Shown piece after piece: positions 1-6,976 of a stretch of DNA of 25,611 nucleotides. The stretch spans positions 1 through 25,611 of the forward strand of contig JAXITR010000032.1 of NCBI GenBank assembly GCA_034679985.1. Reading direction: 5' to 3'. The translations under genes and the position numbers were made by a program. Each line of letters opens with the position of its first letter. The stretch's first letter is position 1. The stretch is from CAMDTE01 sp034679985 (GTDB taxonomy: Bacteria > Bacteroidota > Bacteroidia > Flavobacteriales > Schleiferiaceae). The notes under the pieces are model-generated. The model made no database searches. It was given only the letters and a program-made list of their open reading frames with translations, and was not told the origin of the DNA.

Positions 1-1092
1 GTGAGGATCATAAACATCAACATCTAGTCCAAATTGAATTAATTCATTGTAGATATCAACAACTTTAGAATTCCTAATATCTGGGCAATTTTCTTTAAAA
101 GTTACTCCTAAGACTAAAGCTTTTGCACCTTTAATTGTTATCCCCTTTTGGATCATTAATTTCACAACTTTGTTAGCAACAAATAAGCCCATATTGTCAT
201 TAACACGTCTACCACTAAGAATAACTTGTGGATGATATCCAAGACTTTCTGCTTTGTGTGCTAAATAATAAGGATCAACACCTATACAATGACCCCCAAC
301 TAGGCCTGGTTTATATTTTAAAAAATTCCATTTGGTCCCCGCCGCATCCAAAACATCATTGGTATCAATACCCATGCGGTCAAAGATTAAAGCCAATTCA
401 TTAACAAATGAAATATTCACATCGCGTTGCGCATTTTCTATCGCTTTGGATGCCTCTGCAACTTTAAGACTAGGGGCTTTGTGTGTTCCTGCCGTTATAA
501 TGGATTTATATAATTGGTCAACTACCTCTGCAATTTCTGGAGTTGACCCTGATGTCACTTTCTTAATTTTAGTCAATGTGTTTACTTTATCACCGGGATT
601 AATTCGTTCTGGAGAATAACCACAGTAAAAATCTTGATTAAACTTCAATCCAGAATGTTGTTCGAGTACTGGAACACAGTCTTCCTCAGTACAACCAGGA
701 TATACTGTAGACTCATAAATTACAATATCTCCTTTATTCAAAATCTTACCCAACATTTCCGATGCTTTAAGCAAAGGAGTTAAATCAGGTGCCTTAAACT
801 GGTCAATTGGGGTTGGAACTGTTACAATAAAAACATTATATGACTTAAGTTCTTCAATATTTGAGGAGAAAGTCAAACCCACTTCATCTGCTTCAATGGC
901 CAAATTCATTGCAAACTGAAGTCCCTCCAAATCAGCTTCATTGGTTCGATCTTTACCAGACTTTAGTTCTTCAATCCGAGCTTGATTTATATCAAAACCA
1001 AGGACTTTATATTTTTTTCCAAACTCAATTGCTAATGGAAGTCCAACATACCCCAAGCCAATAATGGCAATTTTAGAATTTTCTAATGTCAT
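1..1092 (-). CDS. Nucleotide-sugar dehydrogenase (UDP-HexNAc 6-dehydrogenase, TviB/WbpO type), 3' end cut by window
   Basis: Translating the minus strand from ATG at 1092 gives 364 residues that are open to the window edge; the family is about 425-435 residues long, so the C-terminal part of the UDP-binding domain lies outside. This enzyme class oxidises C6 of a UDP-sugar (often UDP-GlcNAc/GalNAc or UDP-ManNAc) to the uronate for capsule or O-antigen synthesis in the cytoplasm. Visible are the NAD-binding GLGYVG loop (residues 12-17), the VTVPTPID motif, the central-domain run EASKAIENAQRD, and the catalytic Cys269 in GGHCIGVDP. It is very similar to the second copy at 6977-8275, but its DNA is strikingly AT-rich, unlike nearly everything else here, which suggests a different origin. 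It probably lies near the head of a polysaccharide operon running leftwards, downstream of the regulator at 1254-1808. Exact sugar specificity cannot be read from the sequence. Confidence 0.95.
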   Translation of the reverse strand, partial: MTLENSKIAIIGLGYVGLPLAIEFGKKYKVLGFDINQARIEELKSGKDRTNEADLEGLQFAMNLAIEADEVGLTFSSNIEELKSYNVFIVTVPTPIDQFKAPDLTPLLKASEMLGKILNKGDIVIYESTVYPGCTEEDCVPVLEQHSGLKFNQDFYCGYSPERINPGDKVNTLTKIKKVTSGSTPEIAEVVDQLYKSIITAGTHKAPSLKVAEASKAIENAQRDVNISFVNELALIFDRMGIDTNDVLDAAGTKWNFLKYKPGLVGGHCIGVDPYYLAHKAESLGYHPQVILSGRRVNDNMGLFVANKVVKLMIQKGITIKGAKALVLGVTFKENCPDIRNSKVVDIYNELIQFGLDVDVYDPH

Positions 1093-1103
1093 AATTTAAA
1101 TAT

Positions 1104-1126
1104 TTGCGCACCAAATTGCGCACCAA
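1104..1126. repeat. Two tandem copies of an 11-nt motif (12-nt period)
   Basis: TTGCGCACCAA occurs at 1104-1114 and again at 1116-1126, one base apart, just upstream of the dehydrogenase start on the minus strand. The spacing of about one helical turn and the location would fit a regulator site. The rest of the 161-nt AT-rich gap (1093-1253) shows no gene. Confidence 0.6.
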
Positions 1127-1253
1127 CTACCTTTATTTTGATTGATTTTTGAAGATTTTGAGGAAACTCACAATTCAAATAAGTGCTCGTTATCAATACT
1201 TTAACGATTTACGAAGATTAGCAAATACCCCTCGACGGTCTGGACCACACTAA

Positions 1254-1808
1254 TTAAAAGATCTTTAAATAAGAGCCCGAAAACTCCACCGATTCCGAAG
1301 TTTGCACCGTGTAGGTGATTTTTCGACCAATGCGTTGTTCCACCTTGGGCAGCAAGTCATCCACCACATCGGTGCGGGGTTGGCCCACCAACACCAATTC
1401 AATGGTGCCGGAGTCCACCCCTGCGGCGTAGTCGCCCACTACGTAGGCTTCTTGGAGGTCTCCAACGCGATCCAAGAGGTTTTCAATCAATTCGTCAAAC
1501 CCCAAGTACTTGGAAACCAGGGCCACCAAGTCTGCGTAAAACGGATTGGTGCGGTTCACGCGGTACTGAACCTTCTGTCCGTTGGGTTCGCTGCACAGCA
1601 ATCCAGCTTCTTCCAGTTTTTGCAATTCCACGCGCACGGAATTGGTGGAATCGCCAAATTCTTCGGCCAAGCCGCGCAAATGCCCTACGGCGTCCGGTCG
1701 GCTGAAAAACTTGAGCAAAAGCTTAAGGCGGGTCTTGCTGGTGATGAGGGAAGTAAGAATGGTACGGGGTATTTGAGGTTGCGGCGGCGCACGGCTTCGC
1801 TCGGTCAC
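1254..1808 (-). CDS. Winged-helix regulator with degenerate nucleotidyltransferase-fold C-terminus
   Basis: The 184-residue protein has an N-terminal ArsR-like winged helix (about residues 18-88; SKTRLKLLLKFF, then LAEEFGDSTNSVRVELQKLEEAGLL as recognition helix and wing). The C-terminal domain (about 95-184) resembles the MNT/KNTase nucleotidyltransferase fold. In that fold an active enzyme has GSxARG followed by SDIDL; here the equivalent stretch reads GDYAAGVDSGTIEL, so the metal-binding acidic pair is largely missing and the domain is probably a ligand-sensing or dimerisation module. Such fused regulators are found next to polysaccharide loci in Bacteroidota, and this one reads into the dehydrogenase at 1-1092. 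The GTG start at 1808 is the best available; the frame stays open upstream and no ATG exists, so translation could begin nearer the LITSKTR segment. Its base composition resembles the GC-rich side. Confidence 0.8.
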   Translation of the reverse strand: MTERSRAPPQPQIPRTILTSLITSKTRLKLLLKFFSRPDAVGHLRGLAEEFGDSTNSVRVELQKLEEAGLLCSEPNGQKVQYRVNRTNPFYADLVALVSKYLGFDELIENLLDRVGDLQEAYVVGDYAAGVDSGTIELVLVGQPRTDVVDDLLPKVEQRIGRKITYTVQTSESVEFSGSYLKIF

Positions 1809-1986
1809 CCACAGGAAAGCACCGCTGGGTGCTTCAGTGAGTAACTTTTTAGCACAACGAAAATAGTATTGTTTTGTGGTTTGGAGGTTATCGGCAATGT
1901 CTCAGCAGATGCAATTTATCAACACGCAATTGTAAACGGCTTGATTTGCAGGATTGGAGCTACCGCAAAACCACCGCGAATGCGCG

Positions 1987-1994
1987 TAAATTTG
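1987..1994 (+). promoter_or_regulatory. TAnnTTTG -7 box of the AsmA-like gene
   Basis: TAAATTTG is an exact match to the Bacteroidota -7 consensus and lies 14 nt before the ATG at 2009. A transcription start here would exclude the in-frame extension that begins at 1874, so it decides the start codon. No clear -33 TTG was seen at the usual spacing. Confidence 0.6.
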
Positions 1995-2008
1995 ACTTTG
2001 TGAATTCA

Positions 2009-4510
2009 ATGCCTGTTCCCAAATTCAAGTACCGTCGGTTGCTGCGCCGCACCGGGGCGGTGTTGGGGCTTGCGTTGGCGGGCGTTGCCTTGGTGGTGGC
2101 GGTATTGTGGGGTTACCTGTGGTTCAATCGGGATCGCGTGCAGCAAGAAGCGCTGGCGTTGGTGAACGGCCAACTGGCCGCTCCGTTGGCGGTGCGCAGC
2201 GCAGAACTGGACGTGTGGAGCCGATTTCCGGACGTCTCCCTGCGCCTGAACGAGGTCTTCTGCAAGGACGTGCTCCCGGCGGGATCTGCGGACACCCTTT
2301 TCTACCTGCCCCAGGTGTACGTGCAATTTGCGGCTTGGGATCTGGTGCGCAGGCAAACCACCGTAAAACGCCTCACGCTGCGCGGCGGACGGGTGGAAAT
2401 TCGGCAGTACGCCAACGGCACCGGCAACTACCAATTTTGGAAAGAGTCCGAAGGGCCCAATCCGCGGGTGGATTTGGCGGGCGTTCGCTTGGAAAATGTA
2501 CGGTTGCGGGTGGAACACCCCGCCCACGCGCTGGAAAGCCGCGTGGAAACCCTCACCCTCAAGGGCAGCATTCGGGAAGATCGTTTGCGCGCCCAACTGG
2601 CTTGGAGACTGCGCCTGCCGCGCCCCAACCCCACCCCAAACCGTGCGGACTGGGCGGTGAGCGGTTCCGTTCGGCTGGTGCAGGAAGGGGAGCGCACGGA
2701 ACTGCAGAACGGGGAAGTGCGCTGGGAAGCTTGGGTACTGCGCCTCACCGGGGCATTTGCGCCCAACGATTGGCGGTGGACGGCCGCAGCGGAGGACCTG
2801 GATTTGGCGGCGCTGGCCCAAAACCTGCCGTCGGCCTGGCTGCCGGATCCCAAAACCGTAAACGCCACCGGAACGGCCAACGTGCAAATCAAAGGAAGAA
2901 CCGTGCCCGCCGGAACCCGGGTGCAAGCCGCCGTGCAACTGCGGGAGGCCAACGTGCGCCTGCCCAGCAACGGATGGGAAATCACCGGCGCACAAGGGCA
3001 ACTCACGTGGGACAACGGTCCCCGCGGGCGGCTGGAAGACGCGGAACTCCGCGTGCGCTTCACCGCGGATCCCGCGGACGGCACGGTGGTGCTGCGGAAT
3101 TTTACCGCCCCGGAACTGGAGGCCCAATTGAAGGTACACCTGCCGCTGGCCACGGCCTTGGCCTGGGGGGGCTTCCGCATTGTGGCATCCGCAGACGGAC
3201 AAGTCACCGGAAACGTGCGGGTGGCCAAAAACTTCACCGGATGGCCCCAACTCTCCGCTACCGGCCTGGACGGCGCCAACGTTACCGGCACCTTGGCCCT
3301 GAGCCGCGGGAAAGCCCAACTGCACGGCACCGGAGCTGCTTTGGAAAACCTCACGGCGCACCTAACCCTCCGCAGCCCGGACGCACACCTGGACGAATGC
3401 CGGTTCCGCGTGGGCGGATCCGATTTTTCCCTCAGCGGCCCGGCTTACCGCACGGTGGATTGGGGCGGCACGGACCCCCTCTTTTTGGACCTGAACCTCA
3501 GCTCCCGCAACTTGCGGATGGAAGACGTGCTGGCGTGGAAGGTTTGGGAGGCGCAAGAGCCGGAAGGGGCGTCCACCGAACCCGCCACCCCGTGGGACTA
3601 CCGCGTGCAACTGGGGGCCAACCAAATCACCTACCGGAACGTCAAGGCCCTCCGCGCCCGCGGCCGGGTTTGGTCCACCGGAGACCGCTTGGACGCCGAC
3701 CAAATTTCATTTGCCACCGCAGAGGGTACCGTGTCTGGCGCCTTCTCTTGGGTGCCCCAAGGGGCCTTTACGGAACTGAACCTGGACGCCCAAGCCCAGC
3801 GCGTGCGGCTCAGCACCCTGTTGCGGGAATTTGAAAACTTTGGGCAGTCGGACCTCACGGCAGACCAACTGGACGGCAAGGCCAACCTGTCCGTGGTGTG
3901 CGCCGCCCGGTTCAACGAAGAAGGATCCCTGGACCCCGCTTCCCTGCAAGCCGTGGTGGACTTCACCCTCACCAACGGCCAACTCAAGGGCTACGCCCCG
4001 CTGCAGGCCCTGGCCCGCTACGCAGACGCCAAGGCCCTGGAAAATTTGCAATTCGGCACCCTGAGCAACACCCTCACCATTGCGAACCAAACGATTACCG
4101 TGCCGCCCATGGCCGTGGACAACAACGCGCTTTCTTTGCGGTTGAGCGGCACCCACGCTTTTTCCGGAGCCGTAGACTACACCGTGGAATTCCGCCTCAA
4201 AGAAGCGCTGTCGGCCCAAAAGAAAGGCACCAAACGACCGCGGGAACTGGACGCCTATTTGGCGGAAACGTCGGACCCCGGCAAAGTGTGGATTCCCGTG
4301 CGCATTACCGGAAGCACGGACGCGCCCAAAATCACCTTGAACACCCAAAAAGCAGCCCAAAGCAGCGCGCAAACGGTGCGGTCTGACTTCAAAAAACAAG
4401 GAGCAGAGCTGCGCCAATTGCTGAAACCGTCGGAACCCAAGCCCGTTCCCGCCCAAAAGTATATCTTTGAATGGGAGGAGGAATCCGGTGATTCAACCCG
4501 CATTCCGTAA
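2009..4510 (+). CDS. AsmA-like inner-membrane/periplasmic protein
   Basis: The 833-residue protein has a basic N-terminus, one membrane helix at about residues 14-37, then a long periplasmic region rich in beta-strand repeats. The last third (LTNGQLKGYAPLQALARY, then a stretch with LSNTLTIANQTITVPPM) matches the AsmA family C-terminal domain. AsmA/TamB/YhdP-type proteins are thought to bridge the envelope and move phospholipid towards the outer membrane; in Bacteroidota the exact role is not settled. The frame opens at 1874, but the first 45 residues are not protein-like and precede the -7 box, so ATG 2009 is preferred. The gene stands alone, 87 nt before the CHU_C gene. The large antisense frames inside it reflect high GC at third codon positions. 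Confidence 0.9.
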   Translation: MPVPKFKYRRLLRRTGAVLGLALAGVALVVAVLWGYLWFNRDRVQQEALALVNGQLAAPLAVRSAELDVWSRFPDVSLRLNEVFCKDVLPAGSADTLFYLPQVYVQFAAWDLVRRQTTVKRLTLRGGRVEIRQYANGTGNYQFWKESEGPNPRVDLAGVRLENVRLRVEHPAHALESRVETLTLKGSIREDRLRAQLAWRLRLPRPNPTPNRADWAVSGSVRLVQEGERTELQNGEVRWEAWVLRLTGAFAPNDWRWTAAAEDLDLAALAQNLPSAWLPDPKTVNATGTANVQIKGRTVPAGTRVQAAVQLREANVRLPSNGWEITGAQGQLTWDNGPRGRLEDAELRVRFTADPADGTVVLRNFTAPELEAQLKVHLPLATALAWGGFRIVASADGQVTGNVRVAKNFTGWPQLSATGLDGANVTGTLALSRGKAQLHGTGAALENLTAHLTLRSPDAHLDECRFRVGGSDFSLSGPAYRTVDWGGTDPLFLDLNLSSRNLRMEDVLAWKVWEAQEPEGASTEPATPWDYRVQLGANQITYRNVKALRARGRVWSTGDRLDADQISFATAEGTVSGAFSWVPQGAFTELNLDAQAQRVRLSTLLREFENFGQSDLTADQLDGKANLSVVCAARFNEEGSLDPASLQAVVDFTLTNGQLKGYAPLQALARYADAKALENLQFGTLSNTLTIANQTITVPPMAVDNNALSLRLSGTHAFSGAVDYTVEFRLKEALSAQKKGTKRPRELDAYLAETSDPGKVWIPVRITGSTDAPKITLNTQKAAQSSAQTVRSDFKKQGAELRQLLKPSEPKPVPAQKYIFEWEEESGDSTRIP

Positions 4511-4585
4511 ACTCAACCCGCCACACCGCTGAAACGCCCAACCACACTTTTCCTAATTCCTTTGGTTCAATTCAAGGAAGCGCAT

Positions 4586-4593
4586 TAAATTAG
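4586..4593 (+). promoter_or_regulatory. Near-consensus -7 box (TAAATTAG) 4 nt before ATG
   Basis: TAAATTAG differs by one base from TAnnTTTG and is followed by CACC and the ATG at 4598. This is the same geometry as at pdxJ, nadK and nfu. Support is from position rather than an exact match. Confidence 0.4.
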
Positions 4594-4597
4594 CACC

Positions 4598-4981
4598 ATG
4601 CGAAAAGCCCTCTTCATCCTTTCTTTGGTACTGACCACCGCCGCGTGGGGACAGTCCAACCCGGGATTGAACGCACTCACGGATTGCGGGGTATTTGCGC
4701 CCACGGCCTTTACGCCCAACCGGGACCAAACCAACGACGTGTTCAAGGTGGTGATCTCCGAGTACTGTGCCGTTCAGGATTACCACCTGTACGTGTACGA
4801 CCGCTACGGACGTTTGGTGTTTGAATCCATTGACGCCTCCAAGGGCTGGGACGGACGCTACAACGGCCGCGAGGTGCAGGACGGTTTGTACCTGTGGCAC
4901 CTGTTGGGCAAGGTGGTCATCCCGTCTGGGGAGAAGACGCTGTCTTTGGACCGCACCGGTTCCGTGGTGCTGCTCCGCTGA
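4598..4981 (+). CDS. Stand-alone CHU_C / gliding-motility C-terminal domain protein, secreted
   Basis: A 127-residue protein. Residues 1-19 are a Sec signal peptide (ending AAWGQ). The remainder is essentially one copy of the gliding-motility-associated / CHU_C C-terminal domain: FAPTAFTPNRDQTNDVFKV, then YHLYVYDRYGRLVFES, then KGWDGRYNGREVQDGLYLW. In this phylum that domain is normally the last 80-90 residues of very large adhesins and directs export through the type IX secretion system. Here there is no passenger, so the protein could be a minimal surface protein, a decoy or a remnant of a larger gene; the intact signal peptide and start argue against a simple remnant. It is followed 10 nt later by the DUF2141 gene. 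Confidence 0.9.
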   Translation: MRKALFILSLVLTTAAWGQSNPGLNALTDCGVFAPTAFTPNRDQTNDVFKVVISEYCAVQDYHLYVYDRYGRLVFESIDASKGWDGRYNGREVQDGLYLWHLLGKVVIPSGEKTLSLDRTGSVVLLR

Positions 4982-4991
4982 TTTTTCCGCT

Positions 4992-5387
4992 GTGTTTCTT
5001 TTGCTTTGGGTTCTGAACCTTTGGGGTGCAGTGCATGCTGCCCATCCCCCGTTGGTGCTGCGCGTGGCGGTTGAAGAGCCGGCCCGCGGCCAGTGGATGG
5101 TGTCTTTGCGGGATGCTCAAGGAAAACCCCTGCAAGAGCGCGTTTTTCCGGTTAAAGGAGCGGCAAAATCCGCAGAACTGAATTGGGGTGCGCTGGAACC
5201 CGGCACGTACACGCTGGCCGTGTACTTGGACCAAAACCGCAACAACAAGCTGGACAAAGGAATGGTGGGGCAACCGCTGGAACCCTACGCGTTCAGCAAC
5301 AACGCCCGCGCGCCTTTTTCCTCCCCCAGTCTGGAGGAGCAGCGTTTTGCGCACCCCGGCAAGTTGCCGGTACTGCTCCTGCGTTAG
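4992..5387 (+). CDS. DUF2141-family secreted protein
   Basis: From GTG 4992 the product is 131 residues, with a short hydrophobic signal sequence (FLLLWVLNLWGAVHA) and a single beta-rich domain. The stretch GALEPGTYTLAVYLDQNRNNKLDKG is characteristic of DUF2141, where an acidic N-rich loop resembles a calcium-binding loop. Function is unknown; members are periplasmic or surface proteins in Bacteroidota and Proteobacteria. No in-frame ATG exists near the N-terminus; TTG 5001 is an alternative start. The longer frame from 4767 is an overlap with the preceding gene in another phase. The stop codon overlaps the convergent hydrolase gene. Confidence 0.8.
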   Translation: MFLLLWVLNLWGAVHAAHPPLVLRVAVEEPARGQWMVSLRDAQGKPLQERVFPVKGAAKSAELNWGALEPGTYTLAVYLDQNRNNKLDKGMVGQPLEPYAFSNNARAPFSSPSLEEQRFAHPGKLPVLLLR

Positions 5388-6199
5388 GAGTTCCCGGGCT
5401 CCGTTGGGGCGGGTAGTGTGTACAAAAAATCCAGTACGGTACGGGAGAAGGCCTCCGGTTGTTCCGCGTGGACCCAATGGCCGGCTTGGGGAACGGTTTC
5501 CAGCTGTGCTTGGGGAAAATGGGCGCGCAGCAGCGGCAATTCATGCTCGTCCAAATAGCCGCTGAGCCCGCCGCGCACAAACAGCACGGGGCCGGCATAG
5601 GTGAATTCTAGGGGCAGGGCGCGGGTGATTTCCGCGTAGCTGCGGATCAATGCATCCAAGTTGAACTTCCAAGCCAGGGTTTCTGGGGTGGGGCGGCCTA
5701 CGTTCTTGAGCAAAAACTGCCGCACACCGGGGTGTGCAATGCGGGCGGCCAGTACGGCGTCCACGTCGTTTCGGGAGCGGCACTGCGCAAAGTCCACCGC
5801 GCCCAAGGCGTCAAATAGTTCTTGGTGGTGCGGCGGGTAGGCCTTGGGGGCCATGTCCACAGACACCAACGCCCGGACGCGCTCCGGGTGGGAGCAAGCC
5901 CCCCACTGCGCTACTTTTCCGCCCATGGAGTGGCCCAACCAAACGGCCGTTTGAATGTTGGTGCGGTCTTGGTACGCCAATACGTCGGCGGCCAGCGCTG
6001 CGTAGGTGTGTTCCGCGTCCCACGGGCTTTGCCCGTGGTTTCGAAGGTCCAAGGTGTGGACCACCCAATCGTCGGACCACCGTCGGGCCAACGTGGCCCA
6101 ATTATCGCCCATGCCAAAGAGCCCGTGGAGCACCAGGAGGTGGGGCTTGTGGGGGTGCAGGGGGTCTGCCCCGTACACGGCGGCGTGCAACTCAACCAC
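5384..6199 (-). CDS. Alpha/beta hydrolase, YbfF-like esterase
   Basis: The 271-residue protein shows the alpha/beta hydrolase layout: oxyanion-hole HGLFGMGDNW (about 25-34), DLRNHGQS (51-58), nucleophile elbow GHSMGG with Ser91, an acidic residue at Asp115 (SVDMAPK, placed as in YbfF), and the C-terminal AGHWVHAEQP histidine. The HGLFG start and the position of the acid point to the YbfF/AB-hydrolase esterase group; the natural substrate is unknown. The frame is open to 6460, but that part overlaps pdxJ. GTG at 6199 lies inside the last codons of pdxJ, so the two genes overlap by 8 nt and are likely translationally coupled. The 3' end overlaps the DUF2141 stop by 3 nt. Confidence 0.9.
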   Translation of the reverse strand: MVELHAAVYGADPLHPHKPHLLVLHGLFGMGDNWATLARRWSDDWVVHTLDLRNHGQSPWDAEHTYAALAADVLAYQDRTNIQTAVWLGHSMGGKVAQWGACSHPERVRALVSVDMAPKAYPPHHQELFDALGAVDFAQCRSRNDVDAVLAARIAHPGVRQFLLKNVGRPTPETLAWKFNLDALIRSYAEITRALPLEFTYAGPVLFVRGGLSGYLDEHELPLLRAHFPQAQLETVPQAGHWVHAEQPEAFSRTVLDFLYTLPAPTEPGNS

Positions 6200-6920
6200 G
6201 AAGGGCGCGTTTGTAGAGTTGTACGGTGTTTTCCAGGCCCCAGTAGAGGGCGTCCGCAATAAGGGCGTGGCCAATGCTGACTTCCGTGAGGTGGGGAACG
6301 TTTTGGGCAAAAAAGGCCAGGTTTTGGGCGTTGAGGTCGTGCCCGGCGTTGACGCCCAGGCCCAGGGAATGGGCCACCTCGGCGCAGTACGCGTAGGGCG
6401 CCACGGCGTTTTCTGGGTCTTTGGGGTACCCCACGGCGTATTCTTCCGTGTAGAGTTCAATACGATCCGCCCCTACGTGGGCCGCGCCGCGCAGGTGTTC
6501 TTCGTTGCACTCCACAAATAGGGAGGTGCGAATGCCGGCGTCTTTCAGCTGCTGCAGTACCCGGTGCAAGAGTTCTTCGTGGGCCCAGGGGTCCCAGCCG
6601 GCGTTGGAGGTGAGGACGTGGGGAGGGTCCGGCACCAGGGTCACTTGGTTGGGGCGCACGCGGAGCACCAGTTCCATAAAAGCGGGGTCTGGGTAGCCCT
6701 CCACGTTGAATTCCGTGGTGACCACCGGGCGCAGGTCCGCTACATCGGCGTAGCGAATGTGGCGTTCGTCCGGACGCGGGTGTACGGTGATGCCGTCGGC
6801 GCCAAACGCCTGAATGCGCTCTGCGGCCTCCAACACGTTGGGGACGTTGCCGCCGCGCGCGTTGCGCAGGGTGGCTATTTTGTTGATGTTCACGGAGAGT
6901 TTGGGGGCAGCAGCAGACAT
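6192..6920 (-). CDS. pdxJ: Pyridoxine 5'-phosphate synthase PdxJ
   Basis: The 242-residue protein is the full length for PdxJ, the TIM-barrel enzyme that condenses 1-deoxy-xylulose 5-phosphate with 3-amino-2-oxopropyl phosphate to make pyridoxine 5'-phosphate, the core of DXP-dependent vitamin B6 synthesis. Recognisable motifs are LSVNINKIATLRNARGG at the N-terminus, ITVHPRPDERHI, TEFNVEGYP, VTLVPDPP, DRIELYTEEYA and NAGHDLN. ATG 6920 sits 4 nt after an exact TACCTTTG box. It is transcribed divergently from the nucleotide-sugar dehydrogenase and overlaps the downstream hydrolase, so the two probably form an operon. Confidence 0.97.
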   Translation of the reverse strand: MSAAAPKLSVNINKIATLRNARGGNVPNVLEAAERIQAFGADGITVHPRPDERHIRYADVADLRPVVTTEFNVEGYPDPAFMELVLRVRPNQVTLVPDPPHVLTSNAGWDPWAHEELLHRVLQQLKDAGIRTSLFVECNEEHLRGAAHVGADRIELYTEEYAVGYPKDPENAVAPYAYCAEVAHSLGLGVNAGHDLNAQNLAFFAQNVPHLTEVSIGHALIADALYWGLENTVQLYKRALRG

Positions 6921-6924
6921 GGTG

Positions 6925-6932
6925 CAAAGGTA
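6925..6932 (-). promoter_or_regulatory. -7 box TACCTTTG of pdxJ
   Basis: The exact consensus TAnnTTTG is followed by CACC and ATG 6920. With the usual placement of this box, the transcript would start at or within a base or so of the ATG, so the message would be leaderless or nearly so. Confidence 0.65.
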
Positions 6933-6962
6933 GGCACGGAAGCGATGGGCCGGAACTTTCCG

Positions 6963-6970
6963 TACCTTTG
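6963..6970 (+). promoter_or_regulatory. -7 box TACCTTTG of the second nucleotide-sugar dehydrogenase
   Basis: Exact consensus, 6 nt before ATG 6977 and back-to-back with the pdxJ box 30 nt away. Its position favours ATG 6977 over the TTG at 6968, which lies inside the box. Confidence 0.65.
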
Positions 6971-6976
6971 GAGGGT

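Noticed and set aside
1874..2008. N-terminal extension of the AsmA-like protein
   Set aside because: The -7 box at 1987-1994 lies inside it, and the 45 residues do not resemble a signal or family N-terminus.
2006..3834. Long frames overlapping the AsmA-like gene on both strands (451 and 575 codons)
   Set aside because: Arginine/proline/glycine-rich shadows of a GC-rich gene that has clear family motifs in its own frame.
5384..5387. Overlap of convergent stop codons as a sign of a frameshift
   Set aside because: Both proteins end naturally at family length; a 3-nt convergent overlap is ordinary gene packing.
6200..6460. N-terminal extension of the alpha/beta hydrolase
   Set aside because: It overlaps pdxJ in another phase and is not hydrolase-like; GTG 6199 gives the correct family start.
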